Positions 17,743-23,915 of a stretch of 47,420 nucleotides of DNA are shown here, in pieces; position 1 is the first letter of the stretch; each line of letters opens with the position of its first letter. The notes beneath the pieces are model-generated. The model ran no database searches, had not been told where the DNA came from, and worked only from the letters and a program-made list of their open reading frames with translations. The position numbers and the translations under genes are program-made. The DNA comes from a virus, in IMG/VR virus record IMGVR_UViG_3300018067_000071, positions 1 to 47,420 of that record, one strand, 5' to 3'.

Positions 17743-17894
17743 TACTTAGTCTCCTCAGCCATTGGCTTCAACATGCCACGCGCAATCAATGCCTCTTTCA
17801 AGAGCATCTTCACAACTTCCTCTTGAGTCTTGTGAGTCTCGCCCATGATGTAGCGGACGAGAATCCAGATGACTTCCTCAGTAGTTACGCTCAT
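17742..17894 (-). CDS. Small hypothetical protein (50 aa)
   Basis: ATG 17894 is preceded by AGGAGAACAA and overlaps the upstream stop (ATGA). Its own stop overlaps the next start (TAATG). The product begins MSVTTEEVIWILVRYIMGET and continues as an amphipathic helix (TQEEVVKMLLKEALIARG). The double coupling and strong ribosome site make it a real cistron despite its size. Confidence 0.7.
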   Translation of the reverse strand: MSVTTEEVIWILVRYIMGETHKTQEEVVKMLLKEALIARGMLKPMAEETK

Positions 17895-18097
17895 TTGTTC
17901 TCCTTTATTAGCTCACGTCCAACCTCATTCATCTCGTGAGTCATGCACCACACGTTGAGTCTTCCCTCAATGATGACAGGAGGATAGTTACCCACATTCA
18001 ACCTCTTGTGGCATACACAACACGGAGCATAGAAGTAGCCCGGATTCTCTCCGTTCTCCTTGACCCCGCGTGTCACATTGTGCTCGTCGTATTTCAT
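17891..18097 (-). CDS. Small putative zinc-binding protein (68 aa)
   Basis: ATG 18097 is chosen over TTG 18109 because GGAG lies six bases before it. The product has C26-C27-x-C29-H30 and C51xxH54, a plausible CCCH-type zinc site. Its stop overlaps the next start. It is one of several small cysteine-rich early proteins here. Function unknown. Confidence 0.6.
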   Translation of the reverse strand: MKYDEHNVTRGVKENGENPGYFYAPCCVCHKRLNVGNYPPVIIEGRLNVWCMTHEMNEVGRELIKENK

Positions 18098-18120
18098 TTC
18101 AGTCTCCAATAGGTCCGCAT

Positions 18121-18158
18121 GGTTCCTCTAATATACCCGCCAGTACACTAGAGGAACC
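18121..18158 (-). repeat. Intercistronic hairpin, perfect 10-bp stem
   Basis: GGTTCCTCTA (18121-18130) and TAGAGGAACC (18149-18158) are exact reverse complements around an 18-base loop, between the stop at 18167 and the start at 18097. No T-run follows. A processing or stabilising hairpin is likely. Confidence 0.6.
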
Positions 18159-18166
18159 AAACTGAA

Positions 18167-18394
18167 CTACTGTCCCAGCTTTGCCAGTGCTTCCCGCGCC
18201 ATCTTGCCCAACTCCTCACGGTCTTCAGCAGTGAGAGCCTTCATCTCAGCCATCTCCACCTTACGTCCACCAAGCTCAAAATACTTCTTGATGAGAGTCA
18301 CGTTGCTAACAATCACTTCAGCCATTTCAAACTCCCTGTTAGCGTCTACTTCGTAGTAGTCATCCCAATCCCAGTTCGCGTCGTACACCATCAT
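18167..18394 (-). CDS. Small acidic helical protein (75 aa)
   Basis: Two consecutive ATG codons, the first overlapping the upstream stop (ATGA). The N terminus is Trp/Asp/Tyr-rich (ANWDWDDYYEVDANREFE), followed by a helical C-terminal half (LTAEDREELGKMAREALAKL). No recognised family. Confidence 0.65.
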   Translation of the reverse strand: MMVYDANWDWDDYYEVDANREFEMAEVIVSNVTLIKKYFELGGRKVEMAEMKALTAEDREELGKMAREALAKLGQ

Positions 18395-18591
18395 TCACCT
18401 TCTACTTGATGCTCCAGTTCACGAATCATCTTGTGTAGAATACCCTCGATGCGCGTCTTGACATCACGCGGACATGGAATCTCAGTCGCAGTGCATGTCA
18501 TACGAAACGTCTCGAATACAGTACAGAGGGTGAGGATTTCCTCTACGTCAAGGACGATGAGAATGGGGTGCATCTTATCAGTTAGTGCCAT
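18391..18591 (-). CDS. Small hypothetical protein (66 aa)
   Basis: ATG 18591 with GGAG six bases upstream. The sequence is helical and amphipathic (LDVEEILTLCTVFETFR and RIEGILHKMIRELEHQ). Coupled to the next gene through ATGA. Function unknown. Confidence 0.65.
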   Translation of the reverse strand: MALTDKMHPILIVLDVEEILTLCTVFETFRMTCTATEIPCPRDVKTRIEGILHKMIRELEHQVEGE

Positions 18592-18647
18592 TTCACTCTC
18601 CAGAAAAAGCGCACAGTCAGGTCGAGCAGCAGAGGCGAGGAAAGAGG

Positions 18648-18671
18648 AGGTGAGCTATATTAGCCTCACCT
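18648..18671 (-). repeat. Intercistronic hairpin
   Basis: AGGTGA pairs with TCACCT, and an inner GCTA/TAGC stem continues it with one bulged base, leaving a 3-base loop. It lies between the stop at 18680 and the start at 18591. No T-run follows. Confidence 0.5.
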
Positions 18672-18679
18672 CACTTCTA

Positions 18680-18865
18680 CTACTTCTCCAGTATCTCTAC
18701 AACCTTCTCGTACGTTACATCCTGCGTGAACTCTGGGATACCGAACTCACCGATGTAGTCAGTGATAATGTCCTGAACTGAATTCGCAAACTGGTCAACG
18801 AACTCCGAGGACACGTCTCCCTTGTCAATACACACGCGGAACTCAATGTAGCTCTTGGTCTTCAT
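18680..18865 (-). CDS. Small acidic hypothetical protein (61 aa)
   Basis: ATG 18865 with AGGAG ten bases upstream. An alpha/beta protein with an acidic middle (GDVSSEFVDQFANSVQDIIT) and a helical end. It is bracketed by two hairpins (18928-18964 upstream, 18648-18671 downstream), so its mRNA segment may be separately processed. Unrecognised. Confidence 0.6.
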   Translation of the reverse strand: MKTKSYIEFRVCIDKGDVSSEFVDQFANSVQDIITDYIGEFGIPEFTQDVTYEKVVEILEK

Positions 18866-18927
18866 CAGTCTACTACTCCTCTGTAGTTTAACTTCACGGA
18901 CTCCCTGTAGGAATCCTCAGTTTGGAT

Positions 18928-18964
18928 GGCCCTACAGCCTGCATAACTAGACAGGCTGTAGGCC
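18928..18964 (-). repeat. Strong hairpin after the SprT-SNF2 gene
   Basis: CTACAGCCTG and CAGGCTGTAG form a perfect 10-bp stem (18932-18961), extended by GGC/GCC with a one-base bulge. It begins 13 bases downstream of the helicase stop. No U-run follows on the - strand, so it is either a weak or factor-dependent terminator or an RNA-processing site. Confidence 0.55.
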
Positions 18965-18976
18965 ACCACTACTAGA

Positions 18977-21094
18977 CTACTTAGCAGCGAGAATCTTGCG
19001 ATTCTTCTTAGCATTGTGAGCATTCACGATAGTCTGGCCAAGCTCCTTCATCAGACTATCCTCATTCCACTTAACAGCCTCGCCCTTATTCATGGCGTTG
19101 TGGAACTGGATTCTCTTACGCTCCACGATGTTATCGAACTGCGCATCAATAGCAGTGATACCATCAAGGTTCGCGTATACTGCGTTCACGCTTGTAGCAG
19201 TAGAACCAATGCGAATGAAACGTCCCTCGCACTGCTCCTCTTTAGCAGGATTCCACTGACGCTCGTGCATGATACAATCGCAGCACGTCTGGAGATTCAA
19301 GCCCTCACCACCAGCCAGCTCACTAGCCACCATGATAACTTGTGGTAGAGCATTGAACTTCGTCTGTGCTTCATGCTTTGCAGCGTCATTCATACCCGCT
19401 ACAAACTGCATGACAGGGAACTTATCGCCGTACTTCTCCTTCAACTCCGTGTAGAGAATATCCTGCACATCCTTGTGATGCGCGAACACTACCAGCTTGC
19501 GGCCAGTATTCTCTACGAACTCATCCACGTATTCCTTCGTGGTCTCAATCTTGGCCAGACCAGCGAGGTGACGCATCTTACTCATCTGAGCAAGTATGTG
19601 CATCCCACTAATCTCCTCTTTCTGGTCCTCAAACCACTGTACGAACTTCTCTACAGCCTCATCGTACATAGCCTCGTCCTGCTCACTCATGACGACGTTG
19701 AGCTTAGTACGATTGACTAGTGGCAGCTCAGGGAGTACCTCAGCACGTTCACGACGGATGCAGATATCCTTCGTGTACTCCTTGAAACGCTCGATATTCT
19801 TGATGCCACCCTCTTTAGAGTAGCCACCCTGAAATTCATAGCGTACCCACGTCTGCTTGAATCTCTCAGGCGAGGGAAACTTCATGGGCGCCATCATATT
19901 CAGAACTGGGAACAACTCACTACCACGATTGTTCCAAGGCGTACCAGACAGGGCAATCACTTTCCTGTCCTTAACTACCTTACGGACCATCTGAGTACGT
20001 GAGCTATCCACGTTCTTAATCTGCTGGCATTCATCCAACACTACGCACTTGATACCGATTCTATCAAACTCGGTGATATCAAAACCTGACGTAACAGTCT
20101 TACCAGACTTCAACGTGCGCGTCTTGCTCACCAGCATATCGTAGCTGACGATATAGTGTCGGATTCCCTTACCAGTGGCGGGGTTGTAGGCAGGCCACAA
20201 CTTATCCTTCGACGTCTCAATTACCTGTGGAACATGCTCAGGTCCAAGCCAATTGACTAGGAATGCGCACGTCTGATACTTGAGAGCGGACTTAACCATC
20301 CACAGACATGGCTGGAGCAGTTCAGGGTGGAAGTATACGATACCACCAGCCTGAATAGTCTTACCCAGACCCATCTCATCGAATACTGCTGCGCCCTTGT
20401 TGGAGTACAGACCAGCTTCAAGGAACTCCATTCCCTCTAGCTGGAACTGATATGGACGCTTCCTGTTGCAGAGGACACAATTATTCTTGTCCCACTCATG
20501 CTTGCAATCAGGATTACCACCCATCTGGAATAGGTGGAAAGGTGTACCCTTTGGAACCATACGGACAACCATATGTCCGCATTCCAATGTGATGAGTTTG
20601 GTATCTGGCTTGTGCTCGTCAGGATTCTTGAGTAGAACCTCTTTGACAGAGACAGCCACCTTACCACACATAGGGCACTTGTCCTGAAGACGAGTCACCT
20701 TATAGCGTGGAGTACGGATTACCTGCTCATCGAATGTCACTTCAACATCAGCGCCACCACGAATGGCGTCAATAATCTCAGGTGACAGTGAGAGATTGGA
20801 GCATGGCTGCGTATTATCACAACCAACTTCACGCGCCTTATCAGCCCACACATAATCGTGTGCATGGCCCGGTCCCACTAGCGCGTGTGCAATCTCATGA
20901 CGGATAGTATTGATAACATCCGGGTCAGGATGAATATCAATATGGTGAGCGGACAAGATAATGCACTTGTCCTTGTATGAGCATAGGCCGAGGAATCTAG
21001 AATCAGCATTCTGATTCAACCTCACAGCCCAATCCTGTAGACCATGCTTATTCAGCTCGTCTCTCAGGATTTGTGTAGCCTGTCGTCTATCCAT
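18977..21094 (-). CDS. SprT-like metalloprotease / SNF2 helicase fusion
   Basis: A 705-aa fusion; ATG 21094 has AAGGA seven bases upstream. Residues 1-100 are SprT-like: HEIAH at 66-70 (two zinc histidines and the catalytic Glu), with H77/H79 as possible third ligand. Residues 140-209 hold cysteine pairs C140xxC143, C172 and C197/C206xxC209, fitting zinc ribbons. From ~215 on is an SF2 helicase of SNF2 type: Walker A GLGKT at 242-246, DECQ at 354-357, SGTP at 383-386, and ending with GLNLQTCCDC and QCEGRFIRIGST (motifs V and VI). SprT/Spartan proteases digest DNA-bound proteins and SNF2 motors remodel or translocate on DNA. A single chain with both could clear protein blocks or host proteins from phage DNA. 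The activities are inferred from intact motifs. Confidence 0.9.
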   Translation of the reverse strand: MDRRQATQILRDELNKHGLQDWAVRLNQNADSRFLGLCSYKDKCIILSAHHIDIHPDPDVINTIRHEIAHALVGPGHAHDYVWADKAREVGCDNTQPCSNLSLSPEIIDAIRGGADVEVTFDEQVIRTPRYKVTRLQDKCPMCGKVAVSVKEVLLKNPDEHKPDTKLITLECGHMVVRMVPKGTPFHLFQMGGNPDCKHEWDKNNCVLCNRKRPYQFQLEGMEFLEAGLYSNKGAAVFDEMGLGKTIQAGGIVYFHPELLQPCLWMVKSALKYQTCAFLVNWLGPEHVPQVIETSKDKLWPAYNPATGKGIRHYIVSYDMLVSKTRTLKSGKTVTSGFDITEFDRIGIKCVVLDECQQIKNVDSSRTQMVRKVVKDRKVIALSGTPWNNRGSELFPVLNMMAPMKFPSPERFKQTWVRYEFQGGYSKEGGIKNIERFKEYTKDICIRRERAEVLPELPLVNRTKLNVVMSEQDEAMYDEAVEKFVQWFEDQKEEISGMHILAQMSKMRHLAGLAKIETTKEYVDEFVENTGRKLVVFAHHKDVQDILYTELKEKYGDKFPVMQFVAGMNDAAKHEAQTKFNALPQVIMVASELAGGEGLNLQTCCDCIMHERQWNPAKEEQCEGRFIRIGSTATSVNAVYANLDGITAIDAQFDNIVERKRIQFHNAMNKGEAVKWNEDSLMKELGQTIVNAHNAKKNRKILAAK

Positions 21095-21130
21095 GTCTCT
21101 GTCCTTGCGGAGTTCAGTAGACCAGTGAAA

Positions 21131-21823
21131 CTACTCAGCAGCAGGAGGATTGAACGCAGAGGATAGCAGCTTACCAGCAGTGTCCACGTCCATGTTACGC
21201 AGTTCACACATGGACTTCAGTGTGGACATTGCAACATCATACTTGATAGCTGCAATCTTCAAATCCTGCATCTTGATAACTACCTTGGGCGCCTTGTTAG
21301 ACTGTACAGACGGTGGAGTCTTACCCTTGATAGCCTTCTTAGTGACAGCAGGAGGCGCGTATGTGATGTTAAACTTGCTGTACTTCTCACGCTCCTCAGC
21401 ACGCAGCTTGGAGATGAAATCTACAGTAGCCTTGCGCCATCCTTCTCGCTCATTCTCCTTAGCAATCTTCTGCTCATTGAGATTGAAGATTACATCAGTG
21501 AAACCAGCGATACGGTCCTTGACGAGGTTTACCAGAACCTCATTCTTCTTCTCAGCAGGAATATTCTCATCATGCTGAATAGCAGTGTACAGCTCACCGA
21601 ATGACATGGTGGCTGCATTGAAGATATCAGCCTTGAGCTGAATAGCCTTATCCTGCTTGAATGAGGTTTCGATAACCTTATTCACAGTCTTGCTGGACTC
21701 AATAGCAGCCAGCTCAGCCTGATAGCACTTGATGCAGTATCCATCCTTGCTAGGCGGAATCTGAAACAAGTCCGTATCTGTAGCAGGACAGAAATCACAT
21801 TCACCTACTGCGAATGGCTTCAT
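21131..21823 (-). CDS. Zinc-ribbon plus coiled-coil protein (230 aa)
   Basis: ATG 21823 overlaps the previous stop (TAATG). An N-terminal zinc ribbon (C9xxC12, C30xxC33) is followed by a long charged helical region (about 40-150, likely coiled coil), a Pro/Lys linker (TKKAIKGKTPPSVQSNKAP) and a C-terminal helix pair. It precedes the SprT-SNF2 gene by 36 bases. The layout suggests a DNA- or protein-binding adaptor. No family recognised. Confidence 0.75.
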   Translation of the reverse strand: MKPFAVGECDFCPATDTDLFQIPPSKDGYCIKCYQAELAAIESSKTVNKVIETSFKQDKAIQLKADIFNAATMSFGELYTAIQHDENIPAEKKNEVLVNLVKDRIAGFTDVIFNLNEQKIAKENEREGWRKATVDFISKLRAEEREKYSKFNITYAPPAVTKKAIKGKTPPSVQSNKAPKVVIKMQDLKIAAIKYDVAMSTLKSMCELRNMDVDTAGKLLSSAFNPPAAE

Positions 21824-22005
21824 TATGCCCTCTTTAGTTTAAATGTAGAGACTACCTTAGGAGTAGCCTGAACTGATTCAGCAGAGTGACGCGCGCATTC
21901 TCCGATACGCTCCATCGGATTTACGTCACTAGACGACGAGGTATTAGCAGGATACTTGCGTACCCGCTTTACCTTCCTGCATACTGTGCAATAGAATCGC
22001 TTCAT
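21823..22005 (-). CDS. Small putative zinc-finger protein (60 aa)
   Basis: ATG 22005, first cistron after the promoter at 22108-22136. C6xxC9 and C37/H40 could bind zinc; the chain is basic with a Ser-rich linker. Its stop overlaps the next start. No clear ribosome site. Function unknown. Confidence 0.6.
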   Translation of the reverse strand: MKRFYCTVCRKVKRVRKYPANTSSSSDVNPMERIGECARHSAESVQATPKVVSTFKLKRA

Positions 22006-22062
22006 CTCTCACGTCCTTGCGGATTGTCTCTCCATTGCAGAGAGAGCGTGGGTACTGTGTGT

Positions 22063-22085
22063 GACTATTATACCGTATAATAGTC
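22063..22085. promoter_or_regulatory. Perfect palindrome, probable operator
   Basis: GACTATTATAC and GTATAATAGTC, 11-bp arms around one central base, are exact reverse complements. It lies just downstream of the leftward promoter at 22108-22136, about where transcription would begin, a usual place for a repressor site. It could also fold in RNA. Confidence 0.6.
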
Positions 22086-22107
22086 TATGGGGCTTGCGCC
22101 AGTGATC

Positions 22108-22136
22108 ATTTTGGCAGGTCTGGCGGAAGGTGTCAA
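22108..22136 (-). promoter_or_regulatory. Sigma70-like promoter (leftward)
   Basis: On the - strand, TTGACA (perfect -35) at 22136-22131, 17-base spacer, CAAAAT at 22113-22108. It would drive the 22005 gene and the downstream early operon. Confidence 0.65.
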
Positions 22137-22137
22137 C

Positions 22138-22194
22138 CCCCAACATATTGTGGTTTTTGGCTTCTGAACGACTTTCGACCACAAGATGTTGGGG
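22138..22194. promoter_or_regulatory. Pair of inverted operator-like sites abutting the -35
   Basis: CCCCAACATATTGTGG (22138-22153) and CCACAAGATGTTGGGG (22179-22194) are reverse complements with one mismatch. Each arm is itself roughly symmetric (CCA...TGG). Their centres are 41 bp apart, about four helical turns, and the first ends one base from the -35 of the leftward promoter. This suits cooperative protein binding; in RNA it would make a 16-bp stem. Confidence 0.55.
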
Positions 22195-22211
22195 TGGGGC
22201 AAAACGCCCCA
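22195..22211. repeat. Short GC-rich hairpin
   Basis: TGGGGC, loop AAAAC, GCCCCA: a 6-bp perfect stem between the 22251 stop and the operator pair. It could end the upstream leftward transcript, but no T-run is present. Confidence 0.35.
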
Positions 22212-22250
22212 GTTGAATCCAATACTGGCGAGTTTTACCCAACTATTGGA

Positions 22251-22637
22251 CTACTTACAGTCACAGTCTCCACCAGCATATATGTCACAGTCAGCCGCGT
22301 GTTCTTCTTCAGCTTCAGTTACTTCTACTTCATCTTCTTCAGTTACTTCCTGAATCTTACGCGCATTCATCCTGCGTATGTGCTCCTCGAAGTCAACTAT
22401 CTCACTAGATGAGAGTCTGCCACTAGTGCAACCACAATTCGGCATATCACTATTCTTTCGCGCCTCATCTAGTGCTTCCTGAGTGGCTGTAAACTCCTCA
22501 CCACATTCCCAGCATACTATTCTTCGTCCAATGATTGTAAACTCCAACCCCGTATGGATGAAGTAGGAACAGCCAGGCAACATACATTTCCAAGTCTTCT
22601 TCGAGAACAACATAACCCGATGCGCGTGCTTGGCCAT
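22251..22637 (-). CDS. Zinc-ribbon protein with acidic tail (128 aa)
   Basis: ATG 22637 with GGAG eight bases upstream, first gene after the operator-controlled promoter near 22720-22764. C18/C23 and C42xxC45 form a zinc-ribbon-like pair around a beta hairpin. The second half is very acidic (VTEEDEVEVTEAEEEHAADC) and ends Cys-rich. As the first cistron of the leftward operon it is a candidate early takeover or regulatory protein. No family recognised. Confidence 0.7.
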   Translation of the reverse strand: MAKHAHRVMLFSKKTWKCMLPGCSYFIHTGLEFTIIGRRIVCWECGEEFTATQEALDEARKNSDMPNCGCTSGRLSSSEIVDFEEHIRRMNARKIQEVTEEDEVEVTEAEEEHAADCDIYAGGDCDCK

Positions 22638-22719
22638 GACTTACTCTCCAATATTTCCCTAAATAGTTTTCATCCTCCCGACCTAGGGATTGTGGAGAGG
22701 ATGTGTCCGCGTGTGTGTC

Positions 22720-22749
22720 AGTGTATCATGGGTCATGAGGTAGGGTCAA
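22720..22749 (-). promoter_or_regulatory. Extended -10 promoter (leftward, early)
   Basis: On the - strand, TTGACC (22749-22744), 18-base spacer, then TGATACACT, i.e. a TGn extended -10 followed by TACACT (22725-22720). The -35 touches the operator at 22750-22764. It would drive the 22637 gene and perhaps the whole operon. Confidence 0.55.
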
Positions 22750-22764
22750 GTGTAAAGTTTACAC
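22750..22764. promoter_or_regulatory. TGTAA-N3-TTACA operator, copy 1
   Basis: GTGTAAAGTTTACAC, a perfect palindrome with a one-base centre, directly adjoining the -35 of the leftward promoter. Two more copies lie at 23994-24008 and 24110-24124. Confidence 0.7.
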
Positions 22765-22792
22765 AGTTGAGGCGACGAAAAATTAATAGATT

Positions 22793-22815
22793 AAAAAAAA
22801 AAAAAATAAAAAAAA
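22793..22815. other. Long A-tract (candidate DNA-unwinding element)
   Basis: Fourteen A, one T and eight A in a row, in an AT-rich stretch with no gene. It is easily melted or bent DNA, about 130 bases from three direct repeats. Confidence 0.5.
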
Positions 22816-22943
22816 GAACTTCTTCTTATCAATTTTCCTATTGGATTCGACCTGTCCTCTAAATAGGTCAGTAGGGGTGGATATGGGAAGGAGACACGCA
22901 CACACACACCCACACCCGAATTATTAATAGGGGTAGCAGGGAA

Positions 22944-23011
22944 GTCGCACAGTATAACTTGTCAAGCGTAGCGGAAATGTCGCACAGTGCGGAGGAGAAA
23001 AGTCGCACAGT
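22944..23011. repeat. Three direct repeats GTCGCACAGT (iteron-like; candidate origin)
   Basis: Exact 10-mers at 22944-22953, 22979-22988 and 23002-23011, all in the same orientation and spaced 35 and 23 bases. They lie in the otherwise gene-free 22638-23034 stretch beside the A-tract. The layout resembles iteron origins, although a transcription-factor array is also possible. Confidence 0.5.
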
Positions 23012-23034
23012 TGCCGGGGGGAGATGCGGGCGAG

Positions 23035-23062
23035 AAAAAGGCCCGCTGTCCTAGCCGGGCCT
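23035..23062 (-). terminator. Intrinsic terminator after the 23072 gene
   Basis: On the - strand AGGCCCG, 10-base loop, CGGGCCT followed by a U-run (A at 23035-23039 on the + strand). It starts 10 bases after the stop codon and separates the two small GC-rich genes from the origin-like region. Confidence 0.8.
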
Positions 23063-23071
23063 GCTCTGGTA

Positions 23072-23293
23072 CTAGCTGAGGTGATGCTGGCGGTCCCAGG
23101 AACTACGGCGAGCCTCGATAGCGCGCTCGTTGGATTCCTGACGACGCCGCTCCAGTCCGAGAACAGCTTGCTCCACGATACTGTCGAAGTCGTATACGCC
23201 CATGCTGCCGAGCGTGCGGAGTACCTTCTTGAGCTTCCGAAAATCCGTTGTGCTCATGGTGAGCACGAGAGCTGCGAGTGTGTGGGGTTTCAT
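23072..23293 (-). CDS. Small helical protein (73 aa), GC-rich gene
   Basis: ATG 23293; no clear ribosome site. The product is helical and basic (TDFRKLKKVLRTLGSMGVYD then SIVEQAVLGLERRRQ). An intrinsic terminator follows directly. Base composition is clearly richer in G+C than the surrounding phage genes, shared with the next gene, suggesting a different origin. Function unknown. Confidence 0.55.
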   Translation of the reverse strand: MKPHTLAALVLTMSTTDFRKLKKVLRTLGSMGVYDFDSIVEQAVLGLERRRQESNERAIEARRSSWDRQHHLS

Positions 23294-23361
23294 GGTGTAG
23301 TCCAGTGTGTGAGAGTGTGAGAGAGTAGGGGCGGATATTCAGTCCGCCCCCGAGGTACGTG

Positions 23362-23769
23362 CTAGGCATCCTCCCAATCGATGCCCGAGACCTGCGCGGC
23401 CATCTCACGAGCAGCCTCGACAGTGTAACGCTTGGACAGCATCAGCTTGTCGAAGATGTCCTTGAGAAGAATCTGGGAGTCATTCTCAGCAGTGGGCTTG
23501 ATGACTCCACGGTTTGCCAGCTCGACGGCCAGAGCAGCGGCACGAGCCTTGCCCACCTTCTCGCCGTTGCGAACCTTGACCTGCTCGGCCAGCGTCAGCT
23601 CATCCTTCTCTGCGACCAGCTCCGCGCGTCCCTGCTCCGTCTCAGCGTACAGCTCTGCATCAAACTGATACGTGAAGGACTTCAGCGGCTTGCCGTCGGC
23701 ATCCTTGTAGTAGCCGATGGGCTTGCCGTGTGCAGTGTTGCACGTGCTTGTCAGCGTCTTCTTTTCCAT
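23362..23769 (-). CDS. Hypothetical protein (135 aa), GC-rich gene
   Basis: ATG 23769 with GAGGA five bases upstream. A basic N-terminal beta region (HGKPIGYYKDADGKPLKSF) is followed by a helical, Ala/Glu-rich domain (TEQGRAELVAEKDELTLAEQ) and a helical C terminus. The - strand frame is preferred over the overlapping + frame because of its ribosome site and protein-like composition. It would be transcribed from the promoter at 23887-23915. Its leader contains the parS-like palindrome. No family recognised. Confidence 0.65.
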   Translation of the reverse strand: MEKKTLTSTCNTAHGKPIGYYKDADGKPLKSFTYQFDAELYAETEQGRAELVAEKDELTLAEQVKVRNGEKVGKARAAALAVELANRGVIKPTAENDSQILLKDIFDKLMLSKRYTVEAAREMAAQVSGIDWEDA

Positions 23770-23780
23770 GTTGTCCTCAG

Positions 23781-23796
23781 TGTTCCACGTGGAACA
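23781..23796. promoter_or_regulatory. parS-like palindrome
   Basis: TGTTCCACGTGGAACA is a perfect 16-bp palindrome and fits the general bacterial parS consensus TGTTNCACGTGNAACA, the loading site of the ParB chromosome-segregation protein. It lies 12 bases upstream of the 23769 start. No parA or parB gene is seen in the window, so any ParB binding would be to a host protein. Confidence 0.6.
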
Positions 23797-23815
23797 TGTT
23801 GCCGGGTGCCGCCGG

Positions 23816-23835
23816 TTCGGTTTGCTTCGGTTTGC
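23816..23835. repeat. Tandem 10-bp repeat
   Basis: TTCGGTTTGC occurs twice in immediate tandem, 20 bases from the parS-like palindrome, in the leader of the 23769 gene. Confidence 0.55.
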
Positions 23836-23886
23836 CTCGTCTAGGTCTGAGCGGCTCGTGAGAGCGGGTGGACCATCGACTCACTG

Positions 23887-23915
23887 AGTATCTCATGAAC
23901 GGCTTTTGTCGTCAA
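23887..23915 (-). promoter_or_regulatory. Extended -10 promoter (leftward)
   Basis: On the - strand TTGACG (23915-23910), 17-base spacer, GATACT (23892-23887) preceded by TGA. It resembles the promoter at 22720-22749 (both have an ATGA before the -10) and would give a leader of about 110 bases to the 23769 gene. Confidence 0.6.

Larger units (their letters stand above)
22638..23034. other. Gene-free control region
   Basis: About 400 bases without a convincing gene. It holds the early leftward promoter, operator copy 1, the A-tract, a CA-repeat stretch (about 22896-22917) and the three GTCGCACAGT repeats. Frames open here are either poly-Lys artefacts of the A-tract or lack ribosome sites. 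Confidence 0.7.

Noticed and set aside
22009-22242. Leftward frame of 77 codons
   Set aside because: Starts with TTG without a ribosome site and runs through a palindrome, a promoter and paired operator arms; better explained as regulatory DNA.
22554-22862. Rightward frame ending in poly-Lys
   Set aside because: Artefact of the A-tract; overlaps the 22637 gene start, its promoter and operator.
23024-23320. Rightward frame of 98 codons
   Set aside because: Runs through the intrinsic terminator and opposite the 23072-23293 gene; no ribosome site.
23359-23844. Rightward frame of 161 codons
   Set aside because: Opposite the 23362-23769 gene, which has a ribosome site, a promoter and more protein-like composition; long frames on both strands are common in GC-rich DNA.
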